Of a stretch of 64,000 nt of DNA, positions 17,433 to 26,322 are shown one piece after another (the stretch's first letter is position 1; the number at the start of each line of letters is the position of its first letter). A program made the position numbers and the translations under genes. The DNA comes from Lutibacter oricola (GTDB lineage Bacteria; Bacteroidota; Bacteroidia; Flavobacteriales; Flavobacteriaceae), in assembly GCF_900106565.1 (NCBI RefSeq), contig NZ_FNNJ01000009.1:83152-147151 (forward strand), given 5' to 3'. The notes below the pieces were generated by a model that saw only the letters and a program-made list of their open reading frames with translations, was not told the DNA's origin and did no database searches.

Positions 17433-17858
17433 ATGAAAAAGACAACTCTATTAGGGGTGCTATTATTTGTATGTACATATACAAAAGCCCAAACATTTAC
17501 ACTTAAAAATCAAGACTTTATAAATTTCGATACTCACGAAATACAAGTCGATATTGATAATTTCTCCTATAAAGGTTATTATAAAGCTTTTAAATCTAAA
17601 CAAGATAAAAAGGAATATTTAATTTACAGTTACTTCTCTCGAAGTGTTGTTTTAGAATTAAGCAAAACTGTAAAAGAAATTGACAGCAATACAAATGATC
17701 TTAAAATAAATTATGCTGTTGTAATTCATAATAATGATTTACAGCCTTTAATTAAAGCTATCTCAAAAAAAGGTATTAAAAATTTAGATGATTTTATAAT
17801 TATTCATAAATCAACTAAGTTTAATACTCCATTTATAAATAAAAATATAATTAATTAA
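17433..17858 (+). CDS. Small secreted protein of unknown function
   Basis: This is a 141-residue protein with a signal peptide (about 1-19, ending YTKAQ). The mature part is lysine- and aspartate-rich. It mixes short beta and helical segments and ends FIIIHKSTKFNTPFINKNIIN. No domain, cysteine or metal site is recognised. It is a single-gene unit with its own bidirectional terminator behind it. Confidence 0.65.
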   Translation: MKKTTLLGVLLFVCTYTKAQTFTLKNQDFINFDTHEIQVDIDNFSYKGYYKAFKSKQDKKEYLIYSYFSRSVVLELSKTVKEIDSNTNDLKINYAVVIHNNDLQPLIKAISKKGIKNLDDFIIIHKSTKFNTPFINKNIIN

Positions 17859-17875
17859 TAAAAACATATTCAAAT

Positions 17876-17909
17876 AAAAAAGCCTAGTAAAAATTTACTA
17901 GGCTTTTTT
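17876..17909. terminator. Bidirectional terminator between secreted protein gene and ahcY
   Basis: The palindrome AAAAAGCCTAGTAAA / TTTACTAGGCTTTTT with a small loop serves both converging genes. Confidence 0.88.
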
Positions 17910-17925
17910 ATAAAACTATTTTAGT

Positions 17926-19242
17926 TTAATATCTGTAATATTCTGGTTTAAAAGGTCCTTCAACCTTTACACCAATATAATCAGCTTGGTCTTCACGCAA
18001 CGTTTCTAACTCAACTCCAATTTTAGCCAAATGTAAACGAGCTACTTTTTCATCTAAATGTTTTGGTAACATATAAACTTCATTTTTATAAGCATCTCTA
18101 TTATTCCAAAGCTCTAATTGTGCCAATGTTTGGTTTGTAAATGAATTACTCATTACAAAACTTGGATGACCTGTTGCACAACCAAGGTTTACTAAACGAC
18201 CTTCAGCTAAAACAAGAATTTCATTTTCACCAATAGTATATTTATCAACCTGAGGTTTAATTTCAACTTTGGTATTACCATAATTTTTGTTTAACCAAGC
18301 CATATCAATTTCATTATCAAAATGACCAATGTTACAAACTATAGTTTTGTCTTTCATTTTTTCAAAATGCTTAGACTGCACAATATCTTTATTTCCTGTA
18401 GTTGTAATTACAATATCGGCTTTTTCAACAACATTCTCTAAACGTTTTACTTCAAAACCATCCATTGCAGCTTGTAAAGCACAAATTGGATCAATTTCAG
18501 TAATTGTTACAATTGCTCCAGTTCCTTTAAATGAAGCAGCGGTTCCTTTACCAACATCTCCATAACCACAAACAATAACCCTTTTACCTGCTAACATAAT
18601 GTCTGTTGCTCTTCTAATTGCATCTACAGCACTTTCTCTACATCCGTATTTATTATCGAATTTAGATTTAGTAACAGAATCGTTTACATTAATTGCTGGC
18701 ATTGGTAAAGTTCCAGCTTTCATTCTGTCATATAAACGGTGAACTCCAGTTGTAGTTTCTTCACTTAAACCATTAATTCCAGCAGCCAATTCTGGGTATT
18801 TATCTAACACCATATTAGTTAAATCTCCACCATCGTCTAAAATTAAGTTCAAAGGTTTTTTATCTTCTCCAAAGAATAACGTTTGCTCAATACACCAGTC
18901 AAACTCTTCTTCAGTCATATCTTTCCAAGCATACACTGAAACTCCAGCAGCAGCAATAGCAGCAGCAGCTTGATCTTGTGTAGAAAAAATATTACAAGAA
19001 CTCCAAGTTACCTCAGCACCTAAATCAACCAAAGTTTCAATTAAAACCGCTGTTTGAATAGTCATATGCAAACAACCAGCAATTCTTGCACCAGCTAAAG
19101 GCTTTTTACCTTTATACTCTTCTCTTAAACTCATTAAACCTGGCATTTCTGCTTCGGCTAACTCAATTTCTTTTCGCCCCCAATCTGCAAGATTGATGTC
19201 TTTTACCTTATATTTTACGTAAGTTGATGTTTCTGAACTCAT
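17926..19242 (-). CDS. ahcY: Adenosylhomocysteinase
   Basis: This 438-residue enzyme hydrolyses S-adenosylhomocysteine to adenosine and homocysteine, clearing the by-product of methyl transfer. It has an N-terminal substrate domain ([21 protein letters not shown]), the central Rossmann NAD-binding loop [15 protein letters not shown], and the conserved [11 protein letters not shown]. The C-terminus KPEYYRY supplies the Lys and Tyr that close over NAD in the neighbouring subunit. The length is normal. Divergent from the phosphopantetheinyl transferase gene, with 86 bases between; a TACTTTTG box on the minus strand (19299-19306) is the likely -7 element. Confidence 0.97.
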   Translation of the reverse strand: MSSETSTYVKYKVKDINLADWGRKEIELAEAEMPGLMSLREEYKGKKPLAGARIAGCLHMTIQTAVLIETLVDLGAEVTWSSCNIFSTQDQAAAAIAAAGVSVYAWKDMTEEEFDWCIEQTLFFGEDKKPLNLILDDGGDLTNMVLDKYPELAAGINGLSEETTTGVHRLYDRMKAGTLPMPAINVNDSVTKSKFDNKYGCRESAVDAIRRATDIMLAGKRVIVCGYGDVGKGTAASFKGTGAIVTITEIDPICALQAAMDGFEVKRLENVVEKADIVITTTGNKDIVQSKHFEKMKDKTIVCNIGHFDNEIDMAWLNKNYGNTKVEIKPQVDKYTIGENEILVLAEGRLVNLGCATGHPSFVMSNSFTNQTLAQLELWNNRDAYKNEVYMLPKHLDEKVARLHLAKIGVELETLREDQADYIGVKVEGPFKPEYYRY

Positions 19243-19298
19243 ATTTATTAAATTTGTAATGTTATTTAAAACAAGTCTAAATTTGTTTTAAAGTTTTG

Positions 19299-19306
19299 CA
19301 AAAGTA
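19299..19306 (-). promoter_or_regulatory. -7 box of ahcY
   Basis: TACTTTTG (minus strand) lies 57 bases before the ahcY ATG and matches TAnnTTTG. Confidence 0.45.
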
Positions 19307-19311
19307 CAAAA

Positions 19312-19319
19312 TACCTTTG
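19312..19319 (+). promoter_or_regulatory. -7 box of the phosphopantetheinyl transferase operon
   Basis: TACCTTTG lies 10 bases before the ATG at 19329, almost back to back with the ahcY box. The leader would be very short. Confidence 0.45.
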
Positions 19320-19328
19320 ATATTATAA

Positions 19329-19967
19329 ATGCCTTTATATAAAACAATTAAACCAAACAAACACACAACAATTTACGTGTGGAAAATTGAAGCCTCTTTT
19401 TGTGAGCTTTCAGAAGAAATTGAATTAACTGAAAGAAGTAAAAATAGGTTACTATCAATGAAAAGTGAACTACATCAACGTGGCTTTTTAAGCATTCGTC
19501 ATTTACTTATTAAAGCAGGTTATACCGATTTTGATTTATATTATAATGAAAACGGTAAACCACATTTAAAAGATGGCAAGCATATTTCTATAACACATTC
19601 ATTCAACTTTTCTTCATTAATAATTAGTGATAGTATTGTTGGTATAGACATTGAAAAAAATAGAGAAAAAATTAAAATCATTCAACATAAATTTGTCAAT
19701 TTTGAAAAAGGTTTTATTCATAAAGACGATGATTATATTCAACAGTTAACCGTTATTTGGGGTGCTAAAGAGAGTTTATATAAAATTTATCCGCACGGTG
19801 GCCTAACTTTTAAAAATGATATTGATATTAACTCTTTTGAAATGAAAGACCAAAAAACAACGGGCTGCATACATACCCAAGGTTGGAATAAAAAATATGA
19901 TATTTATTTTGAACAAATTGAAAATTTTACACTAGTGTATGCTATAGACCCATTATCTAATGACTAA
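19329..19967 (+). CDS. 4'-phosphopantetheinyl transferase superfamily protein
   Basis: This 212-residue member of the Sfp-type family transfers phosphopantetheine from CoA to a carrier-protein serine. Metal-binding residues lie in GIDIE (Asp107, Glu109) and WGAKESLYK (Glu148, Lys152), and SITHS is the substrate-loop histidine region. The partner could be the fatty acid carrier protein or a secondary-metabolite carrier; there is no synthase nearby. Its last 8 bases overlap the start of the GGGP synthase gene (ATGACTAA). Confidence 0.88.
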   Translation: MPLYKTIKPNKHTTIYVWKIEASFCELSEEIELTERSKNRLLSMKSELHQRGFLSIRHLLIKAGYTDFDLYYNENGKPHLKDGKHISITHSFNFSSLIISDSIVGIDIEKNREKIKIIQHKFVNFEKGFIHKDDDYIQQLTVIWGAKESLYKIYPHGGLTFKNDIDINSFEMKDQKTTGCIHTQGWNKKYDIYFEQIENFTLVYAIDPLSND

Positions 19968-20667
19968 AAATATTTTAGCCAACATACAAGAAGCTTCAAA
20001 AAAAGAAAAAAAATTATTAGCAATTTTATTAGACCCAGATAAAAGTACGTTAGATGAAGCTGGTCTAATTTCAGAAAGAATAAAAAAAATAAACGCTAAT
20101 TTTATTTTTGTTGGCGGCAGTTTTGTAGAAAAAGGAATCACAAATCTTTTTGTTGAAGAATTAAAAAAACACACCAATATTCCTATTGTTTTATTTCCTG
20201 GAGATTATTCTCAAGTAACAAACAAGGCTGATGGCTTATTGTTTCTATCATTACTTTCCGGCAGAAATCCAGAATATTTAATTGAACAACAAATAAAGGC
20301 TGTACCCTATTTAAAAAACTCGACGCTAGAAATAATTCCTACAGGATATATATTAATTGACGGCGGTACAAATTCTTCCGTTTTAAAAGTAAGTAAAACA
20401 ACACCTATTTCACAAAAAAATATTGACCTAGTAGTTTCTACAGCAGTTGCAGGAATGTATAAAGGCAAACAATTAATTTATTTAGAAGCTGGAAGTGGAG
20501 CAAAAAATGTAGTAAACCCAGCTATTATAGCTGCAGTAAAAAAACAACTTAAAATACCATTAATTGTTGGTGGAGGAATTAGAACAAAAACTCAATTAAC
20601 AAATGCATATAAAAACGGAGCCGATTTAGTGGTTATTGGAACCGCTTTTGAAAACAATATTATTTAA
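19960..20667 (+). CDS. Geranylgeranylglyceryl phosphate synthase family protein (PcrB/GGGPS)
   Basis: This 235-residue TIM-barrel prenyltransferase joins an isoprenoid diphosphate to sn-glycerol-1-phosphate, the ether bond of archaeal lipids. Motifs: LLDPDKS near the N-terminus (glycerophosphate and Mg site), FVGGSF, YLEAGSGA, and the phosphate-binding IVGGGIR plus GADLVVIGTAFE near the C-terminus. Bacteroidetes are known to carry group II GGGPS. The product's role in these bacteria is not settled. It is translationally coupled to the phosphopantetheinyl transferase and 3 bases ahead of pnuC. Confidence 0.9.
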   Translation: MTKNILANIQEASKKEKKLLAILLDPDKSTLDEAGLISERIKKINANFIFVGGSFVEKGITNLFVEELKKHTNIPIVLFPGDYSQVTNKADGLLFLSLLSGRNPEYLIEQQIKAVPYLKNSTLEIIPTGYILIDGGTNSSVLKVSKTTPISQKNIDLVVSTAVAGMYKGKQLIYLEAGSGAKNVVNPAIIAAVKKQLKIPLIVGGGIRTKTQLTNAYKNGADLVVIGTAFENNII

Positions 20668-20670
20668 AAT

Positions 20671-21303
20671 ATGAACGAACTTATACATACATTATTTGGG
20701 CAATATAGCGATTACGAATCCATCGATATTTTTCTAGAAATAACAGCTGTTATATTTGGATTTTTATCTGTTTGGTTTTCGAAAAACAACAAAATTTGGG
20801 TGTTTCCTTCGGGTATGGTAAGCACTGCAATATTTGTTTATTTATTGCTAAAATGGGAATTACTTGGTGACATGATGATAAACGTTTATTATTTTATAAT
20901 GAGTGTTTACGGCTGGTATATTTGGACCAGAAAAGTTGATGAGTCTCACAACACACCTATTTCTAGAACAACAAAAAAAGAAAAAACAGCATCAGTTTTT
21001 ATATTTAGTGCCACTCTAGTATTTGTATTTCTAGTTTATAAATATTTCGATAAATGGACTAGCTGGGTAGCTTATGTAGACACTATTACTACAGCAATTT
21101 TCTTTGTTGGAATGTGGCTAATGGCAAAAAGAAAAATAGAAAATTGGACCTTTTGGATTATTGGAGATATTATTTCTGCACCGTTATATTTTTATAAAGG
21201 TTTTACCTTTACTAGTTTTCAATATCTTATATTTACAGTAATTGCAATTTCAGGTTATATCTCATGGAAAAAGATCTTAGACAAAAACAAACCAACATTA
21301 TAA
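20671..21303 (+). CDS. pnuC: PnuC-family vitamin transporter
   Basis: This 210-residue membrane protein has about seven helices. The PnuC signatures WVFPSGMVSTAIFVYLLLKW and NVYYFIMSVYGWYIWTRK are present, as is the second-half GMWLMAKRKIENW...GDIISAPLYFYKGF region. PnuC proteins take up nicotinamide riboside by facilitated diffusion; close relatives (PnuT) carry thiamine. The next gene overlaps by 40 bases and encodes a NadR-like kinase, which fits metabolic trapping of nicotinamide riboside. A TPP riboswitch about 1 kb downstream leaves a thiamine role possible. Confidence 0.9.
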   Translation: MNELIHTLFGQYSDYESIDIFLEITAVIFGFLSVWFSKNNKIWVFPSGMVSTAIFVYLLLKWELLGDMMINVYYFIMSVYGWYIWTRKVDESHNTPISRTTKKEKTASVFIFSATLVFVFLVYKYFDKWTSWVAYVDTITTAIFFVGMWLMAKRKIENWTFWIIGDIISAPLYFYKGFTFTSFQYLIFTVIAISGYISWKKILDKNKPTL

Positions 21304-21839
21304 AAGTAGTTTTATTTGGGCCAGAAAGTACTGGTAAAACTACTATCTCTAGAAAATTAGCACGCCATTACAATACTGTTTGGGTTCAAGAATATGCACG
21401 TGAATACTTACAAAAAAAATGGAATAATAAGCGTGAATTATGTGATGGTAGCGATCAACTTCCAATTGCTTATGGCCAAATAAAATTAGAAAATAAGCTA
21501 GTAAAAAAGGCAGATAAACTTCAAATTTGTGATACAGATTTATTAGAAACTGTTGTTTATTTCGAAAATTATTATGACAAAATTATTGATCCTAACTTAA
21601 AAAAAGCTGCATTAGAAAATCATTACGATTTATATTTGCTAACCTATATTGATACTCCTTGGGAAGCTGATGATATTCGTGAAAACCCACATCAGCGTAA
21701 AGAAATGTTTAAAACCTTTGAACAAGCCTTAAAAACCTATAACAAACCTTATATTTTATTAAAAGGAAGTTTAGATGAACGACTAAAAATTGCGACTAAA
21801 GAAATTGATAAATTATTAAAACAAACAGCATCTGATTAA
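21264..21839 (+). CDS. NadR-like AAA ATPase / probable nicotinamide riboside kinase
   Basis: This 191-residue P-loop protein corresponds to the kinase half of NadR, without the adenylyltransferase or repressor domains. Walker A is GPESTGKT (19-26), followed by the usual EYAREYL and the CDTDLLET acidic motif. It would phosphorylate a vitamin nucleoside taken up by PnuC, most likely nicotinamide riboside to NMN. The 40-base overlap with pnuC implies joint translation. The stand-alone domain with PnuC is typical of Bacteroidetes. Its substrate is inferred from family and context. Confidence 0.85.
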   Translation: MEKDLRQKQTNIIKVVLFGPESTGKTTISRKLARHYNTVWVQEYAREYLQKKWNNKRELCDGSDQLPIAYGQIKLENKLVKKADKLQICDTDLLETVVYFENYYDKIIDPNLKKAALENHYDLYLLTYIDTPWEADDIRENPHQRKEMFKTFEQALKTYNKPYILLKGSLDERLKIATKEIDKLLKQTASD

Positions 21840-21860
21840 AGTTATTGAAATTAGCATAAA

Positions 21861-22265
21861 GTGAATTCAGAAATAATAATACAAGAATTAAAATTTAAGG
21901 CTGTTAGAAGTAGCGGAGCTGGAGGACAACACGTTAATAAAGTTTCATCTAAGGTTGAATTAAGTTTTAATGTTGAAACTTCTTTTGGGTTAACTGCTGA
22001 AGAAAAAGAAATAGTTTTATCTAAAATAGCAAACAAAATATCTAAGGAAAATGTGTTAATTATTTCCTGTTCAGAAAGTAGAAGTCAGCATAAAAACAAA
22101 GAACTTGTAATTAAACGTTTGTTTAAATTACTTAAAAAAAGCTTAACTAAACAAAAAGTACGAAGAGCAACAAAACCTTCAAAATCTAGTGTAAAAAAAC
22201 GTTTAGATAACAAGAAAAAACAAGGGTCGAAAAAGGCTTTTCGAAAAAAGCCTACAATAGAATAA
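21861..22265 (+). CDS. arfB: Alternative ribosome-rescue factor ArfB (peptidyl-tRNA hydrolase)
   Basis: This 134-residue class-I release-factor-like protein has the GGQ motif at 21-23 in RSSGAGGQHVNKVSSKVEL. A long lysine/arginine-rich tail (about 95-134) follows, which inserts into the empty mRNA channel of stalled ribosomes. It hydrolyses peptidyl-tRNA on non-stop ribosomes. The start is a GTG at 21861: a stop codon lies three codons upstream in frame and there is no ATG before the conserved region. It is 21 bases after the kinase gene and probably the last gene of that operon. Confidence 0.9.
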   Translation: MNSEIIIQELKFKAVRSSGAGGQHVNKVSSKVELSFNVETSFGLTAEEKEIVLSKIANKISKENVLIISCSESRSQHKNKELVIKRLFKLLKKSLTKQKVRRATKPSKSSVKKRLDNKKKQGSKKAFRKKPTIE

Positions 22266-22274
22266 AAATTCTTG

Positions 22275-22306
22275 TTGTTTTATTTTAAATTTTATTTGTA
22301 ATATTG
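22275..22306 (+). promoter_or_regulatory. Promoter of the TPP-controlled receptor gene
   Basis: TTG (22275-22277), 21 bases, then TAATATTG (22299-22306; one mismatch to TAnnTTTG). It predicts a start near 22312, right at the beginning of the riboswitch. Confidence 0.5.
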
Positions 22307-22307
22307 C

Positions 22308-22384
22308 AACGTCTCAAAAGGGGTGCCGATAACGGCTGAGATCAAACCCAATGAACCTGAACAGGTAATGCTGTTAAGGGAAAA
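22308..22384 (+). promoter_or_regulatory. TPP riboswitch (THI element)
   Basis: Conserved THI-box blocks appear in order: GGGGTGCC (from 22319), GGCTGAGATCAAACCC, GAACCTGAACAGGTAATGCTG and AAGGGAAAA. They form the two-armed aptamer that binds thiamine pyrophosphate. It is followed by a 9-bp hairpin (22386-22406, CTAAACACA / TGTGTTTAG) without a T run. Control is therefore more likely at translation or through an alternative fold than by a classical terminator. The next gene, 66 bases further, is a TonB-dependent receptor. Confidence 0.93.
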
Positions 22385-22472
22385 ACTAAACACAAAGTGT
22401 GTTTAGTGGCGAACAGTTAATTATTCAAATCATCGATTAATTACCTCTTTTTAAATCGTTTTATTTAAAAAA

Positions 22473-24860
22473 ATGAAACAATTTTTAAAACCAAAAATTC
22501 AAAAAGCAAAGTTATTAGTAGCTTTTTTACTTATTGCAACCATTGCAAATGCACAAGAAAAATTTACCATTTCTGGAAAAGTGGTAGACAAACAGGAAAC
22601 TATTCCTGGAGCAAGTATTGTTATTAAAGGAACCAAAAAAGGAACTTCAACAGACTTAAACGGAAACTTTAGTCTAAAACTTAAAAAAGGAACTTACACT
22701 TTAGTAGTTAGCGCCTTAAGTGAACCTAAAGAAGTTAAGGTTAACTTAACAAAAAACACTTCAATAACTATTGATTTATCTAACAGTTTTTTAAAACTAG
22801 ATGAAGTGCTAGTATCTGCGGTTCGGGTAAAAGCTACTTCTCCAGTTACACACAGTAATGTTTCTAAAAAAGAATTAGCAAAACGTAACTTAGGTCAAGA
22901 CATTCCTATTTTAGTAAACTATTTACCTTCTGTAGTTACCACTTCTGATGCTGGTGCTGGTGTTGGTTATACTGGAATTAGAGTAAGAGGTAGTGATGCT
23001 TCTAGAGTAAATGTTACTATTAACGGAATACCTTATAACGATGCTGAAAGCCAAGGTACATTTTGGGTAAATATGCCAGATTTTACATCTTCAGTAGAAA
23101 ATTTACAATTGCAACGTGGTGTTGGTACTTCAACAAATGGTTCTGGTGCTTTTGGTGCTAGTTTAAACTTGTTAACCGATGCTGTTTCTGAAGAAGCTTA
23201 CGGAGAAATTAGTAGTGCTGTTGGATCATACAACACCTTTAAAAACACTATTAAATTTAGTACTGGAAAAATTAAGGATCATATTGAAATTTCTGGTCGT
23301 GTTTCTAAAATTGACTCTGATGGTTATATTGATAGAGCTTGGAGTGATTTGAAATCGTACTTTTTACAAGCCGCTTATGTAGATGATAATACATTAATTA
23401 AAGCATTAGCTTTTGGTGGTCACGAAAAAACGTACCAAGCTTGGTATGGTGTTACTAAAGATGAAATGGAAACTTTAGGAAGAACTCACAACCCATACAC
23501 TTATAAAAATGAAATTGACAACTATAAACAAAATCATTTTCAATTACACTGGAATCAAAAATTAAGTGATAACTGGTCTACCAATATTGGCTTAAATTAT
23601 ACAAAAGGAAAAGGTTACTTTGAACAATTTAAAGAAGGTGAAGATTTTTCTTTTTACAACATAGCACCTGTTACTATTGATGGTGAAACAATTGACGAAA
23701 CTGATTTAATTAGAAGACGTTGGTTAGATAACGATTTTTATGTTGCAAACCTAAATGCAACCTACAAGAAGAATAAAGTAGAATTTATATTTGGAGGGTC
23801 AATTAGCGATTATTCTGGTGACCATTTTGGAGAAGTTATTTGGGCAGAATACCCTAGCAACTCATCAATAGATGGTAGATACTATGAAAGTGATTCTAAA
23901 AAAACAGATGCTAATATTTTTGGAAAACTTACTTATGAATTAAGTGATAAATGGACGTTATTTACAGATATTCAAGGAAGGTTTATAAACTACAATACTG
24001 GTGGATTAACTTCTGATAAAGATCTTATTGATGTTGATAAAGATTTTTCATTCTTCAACCCAAAAGCCGGTGTAACTTTTAAGGCTAGTGATTTAAGTAG
24101 TTTTTATGCTTCGTATGCTAAAGCGCATAGAGAACCTAACAGAAACGATTTTGAAAACGGTGTGGATAAAGCTGAAAAATTAGATGACTTTGAATTAGGT
24201 TGGAGATATAAAAATGATAACGTACAAATAAACACAAATGCATATTATATGCATTATAAAGATCAGTTAGTATTAACTGGAGCTTTAGATGATGTTGGAG
24301 CGCCTATTAGAGCAACTAGTGGTAAAAGTTACCGTTTAGGATTAGAGGTTGATGCTTTATTTAAAATAGGAAATGATCTAATAATTCAACCAAACATTGC
24401 AATAAGCAGCAATAAAAATGTAGATTTTTTTGCTCCTATTAATGGAGTTCTTACTAATTTAGGTACTACCGATTTATCGTTCTCTCCTGAACTAGTTTTT
24501 GGAAATGCTTTTACTATTATACCTACAGATAATTTGCAGTTTTCTTTACTTTCTAAATTTGTTGGACAACAACAAATGAGTAATTTAAGTGGAGCTGTTT
24601 CGAACACTGATTTATTGAGAGCATATTTTGTAAATGACTTAAATATTACTTATAAAATTATTCCCAACAAATTATTTAAATCTATCACTTTAAATGCATT
24701 AATTAACAATATATTTAACGAAAGATATATTTCAAACGGATATTATTATACTTATGATGATACTTGGTCTTCAGCTACTCAAGTAACAACTATTGATGGT
24801 GCTGGTTATTATCCACAAGCCACTAGAAACTTTTTAGTTGGAGCTACTTTTAGATTTTAA
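22473..24860 (+). CDS. TonB-dependent receptor, probable thiamine/thiamine-precursor uptake
   Basis: This 795-residue outer-membrane receptor has a signal peptide (about 1-28, ending ANAQ). A carboxypeptidase-D regulatory-like (CnaB-type) domain follows at about 30-115 (ISGKVVDKQETIPGASIVIK). Next come the plug (RKVRGSDASRVNVTINGIP region) and a C-terminal 22-strand barrel ending in aromatic F (ATFRF). Position directly behind a TPP riboswitch indicates uptake of thiamine or a related compound, shut off when TPP is abundant. This is the known arrangement for Bacteroidetes Omr-type receptors. It has no SusD partner. A bidirectional terminator follows. Confidence 0.9.
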   Translation: MKQFLKPKIQKAKLLVAFLLIATIANAQEKFTISGKVVDKQETIPGASIVIKGTKKGTSTDLNGNFSLKLKKGTYTLVVSALSEPKEVKVNLTKNTSITIDLSNSFLKLDEVLVSAVRVKATSPVTHSNVSKKELAKRNLGQDIPILVNYLPSVVTTSDAGAGVGYTGIRVRGSDASRVNVTINGIPYNDAESQGTFWVNMPDFTSSVENLQLQRGVGTSTNGSGAFGASLNLLTDAVSEEAYGEISSAVGSYNTFKNTIKFSTGKIKDHIEISGRVSKIDSDGYIDRAWSDLKSYFLQAAYVDDNTLIKALAFGGHEKTYQAWYGVTKDEMETLGRTHNPYTYKNEIDNYKQNHFQLHWNQKLSDNWSTNIGLNYTKGKGYFEQFKEGEDFSFYNIAPVTIDGETIDETDLIRRRWLDNDFYVANLNATYKKNKVEFIFGGSISDYSGDHFGEVIWAEYPSNSSIDGRYYESDSKKTDANIFGKLTYELSDKWTLFTDIQGRFINYNTGGLTSDKDLIDVDKDFSFFNPKAGVTFKASDLSSFYASYAKAHREPNRNDFENGVDKAEKLDDFELGWRYKNDNVQINTNAYYMHYKDQLVLTGALDDVGAPIRATSGKSYRLGLEVDALFKIGNDLIIQPNIAISSNKNVDFFAPINGVLTNLGTTDLSFSPELVFGNAFTIIPTDNLQFSLLSKFVGQQQMSNLSGAVSNTDLLRAYFVNDLNITYKIIPNKLFKSITLNALINNIFNERYISNGYYYTYDDTWSSATQVTTIDGAGYYPQATRNFLVGATFRF

Positions 24861-24882
24861 TTGGGAGAATTTTTATGAAAAC

Positions 24883-24915
24883 AAAAAAGGTCGAGATTTA
24901 ATCTCGGCCTTTTTT
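24883..24915. terminator. Bidirectional terminator between TonB receptor and sqr
   Basis: The stem AAAAAAGGTCGAGATT / AATCTCGGCCTTTTT (one G-U pair) has A and T runs on both sides. Confidence 0.85.
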
Positions 24916-24933
24916 GTTTAAAACTTTTTTTTG

Positions 24934-26244
24934 TTAAACTTCAATTCCTTTCATCATTTTATTCCAATATAAATACGGAAGGCCGTACTTTTTAAGCATC
25001 CATAAACGCCAATGTTCTTTTGAAGAATCACTCAACAACATCGGGAATTGCTTTAATTTTGGATCTGGCATAAAATTCTTTTCATAATCAAACTCTGCCA
25101 AAACCATTTTTCCATAACCAGTAACTAACGGACAAGATGTGTAACCGCTATACTCTTTTGTTGAAAGTGTTTTAGCTTCTACCATTTTTAAAATATTAGC
25201 AACAGCAACAGGTACTTGCTTTCTAATTGCAGCACCAGTTTTTGACGTTGGTAAGTTAGATACATCTCCAAAACTAAAAATATTGTCAAATTTAGTATGC
25301 TGCATAGTTTTAGAATTTACACTTACCCAACCAGTTTCTGCAGCCAAAGGAGAATTTCTTACAAAATCTGGAGCACATTGTGGTGGAGCCAAATGCATCA
25401 TATCAAAATGAACTCCATACCTATCACCATCTTTAGTTACCTTTACATCTTTATAATTGTATTGAATATCTCTATCTAAAGAAGCTTCATCTCCATCTGC
25501 TAAAGTAACACAACCTCCAGCAGATAAGTCTTTATCAATTTCGTACCAAGCAATTTTCTTATCTGCATCAACTTTTACCAACTTATGGAAAAACCGCACA
25601 TTAATATCTTTCCTATCTACCACATCCATTAAAGTATCTGCAATTATTTTAACTCCAAAAATTGAAGCACTAGGCAACGCAAAAACAACATCTGTTTTAT
25701 CTCTCAATCCATTTTTCTTGAAATAATCTTCAGCTAAGTACATAATTTTTTGCGGTGCTCCTCCACATTTAATAGGCGTGTTAGGCTGTGTAAATAAGGC
25801 AGTACCTCCTTTAAAATTCTTTAAAGTTTCCCACGTATGTTTTGGATTGGTGTAATTACTACAAACAACACCTTTATCCATAGCTTCTTGAAGACCTTCT
25901 ACCATTTCTGGAGCAATTTTTAAACCCGGTACAACTACTAAATAATCATAAGTAAATTCATTCCCATTTTTGGTAATTACTTTGTTTAATTCTGGTTCAA
26001 AAGTTTCTGCAAACTCCTTAATCCAGCTTACTCCCTTTGGAATTAATGAAGACATTGGTCTTCCTGTTTTTTCAAAATTGTAGGTATTTGCCCCTACTAA
26101 AGTCCAAGCTGGTTGATAATAATGTGTTTCTGCTGGTTCTATTAAACCAATTTCAATTTCAGAATTTTTCTTTTTAAGCATCGAAGAAACCATAATTCCT
26201 GCGGTTCCCCCTCCTATTACTAGAACTTGAAAATGTTTTGACAT
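24934..26244 (-). CDS. sqr: Sulfide:quinone oxidoreductase, type II (SQOR-like)
   Basis: This 436-residue FAD protein oxidises sulfide to a persulfide and reduces quinone at the membrane. The FAD loop GGGTAG is at 11-16. The redox cysteines match those of mitochondrial SQOR: Cys160 in TPIKCGGAPQKIMYL and Cys371 in YTSCPLVTGYGK. HYYQPAWTLVG near 41 and FSFGDVSNLPTSKTGAA are also characteristic. It is a single-gene unit. Its promoter combines a GTGA-N6-TCAC repeat with a near-consensus -7 box. The repeat lies inside the hairpin that ends the upstream operon. Confidence 0.92.
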   Translation of the reverse strand: MSKHFQVLVIGGGTAGIMVSSMLKKKNSEIEIGLIEPAETHYYQPAWTLVGANTYNFEKTGRPMSSLIPKGVSWIKEFAETFEPELNKVITKNGNEFTYDYLVVVPGLKIAPEMVEGLQEAMDKGVVCSNYTNPKHTWETLKNFKGGTALFTQPNTPIKCGGAPQKIMYLAEDYFKKNGLRDKTDVVFALPSASIFGVKIIADTLMDVVDRKDINVRFFHKLVKVDADKKIAWYEIDKDLSAGGCVTLADGDEASLDRDIQYNYKDVKVTKDGDRYGVHFDMMHLAPPQCAPDFVRNSPLAAETGWVSVNSKTMQHTKFDNIFSFGDVSNLPTSKTGAAIRKQVPVAVANILKMVEAKTLSTKEYSGYTSCPLVTGYGKMVLAEFDYEKNFMPDPKLKQFPMLLSDSSKEHWRLWMLKKYGLPYLYWNKMMKGIEV

Positions 26245-26279
26245 GTAGTTGATTTTTTGTTAGTTATACTTTTCTGCGA

Positions 26280-26322
26280 GAAAAATATATAAAAAAAAAT
26301 CGTTTAACGTGACAAACATCAC
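26280..26322 (-). promoter_or_regulatory. Crp/Fnr-like operator and -7 box upstream of sqr (site A)
   Basis: GTGACAAACATCAC (26309-26322) is a GTGA-N6-TCAC inverted repeat. TATTTTTC (26280-26287, minus strand; last base differs from TAnnTTTG) lies with its end 35.5 bases from the repeat centre. The same layout occurs at three other promoters of the cluster. The repeat also forms the inner stem of the terminator 26298-26333. Confidence 0.5.

Noticed and set aside
17254..17436. 60-residue frame in the 357-base gap
   Set aside because: It starts with TTG, runs through the terminator palindrome and has no recognisable sequence. The small RNA reading explains the region better.
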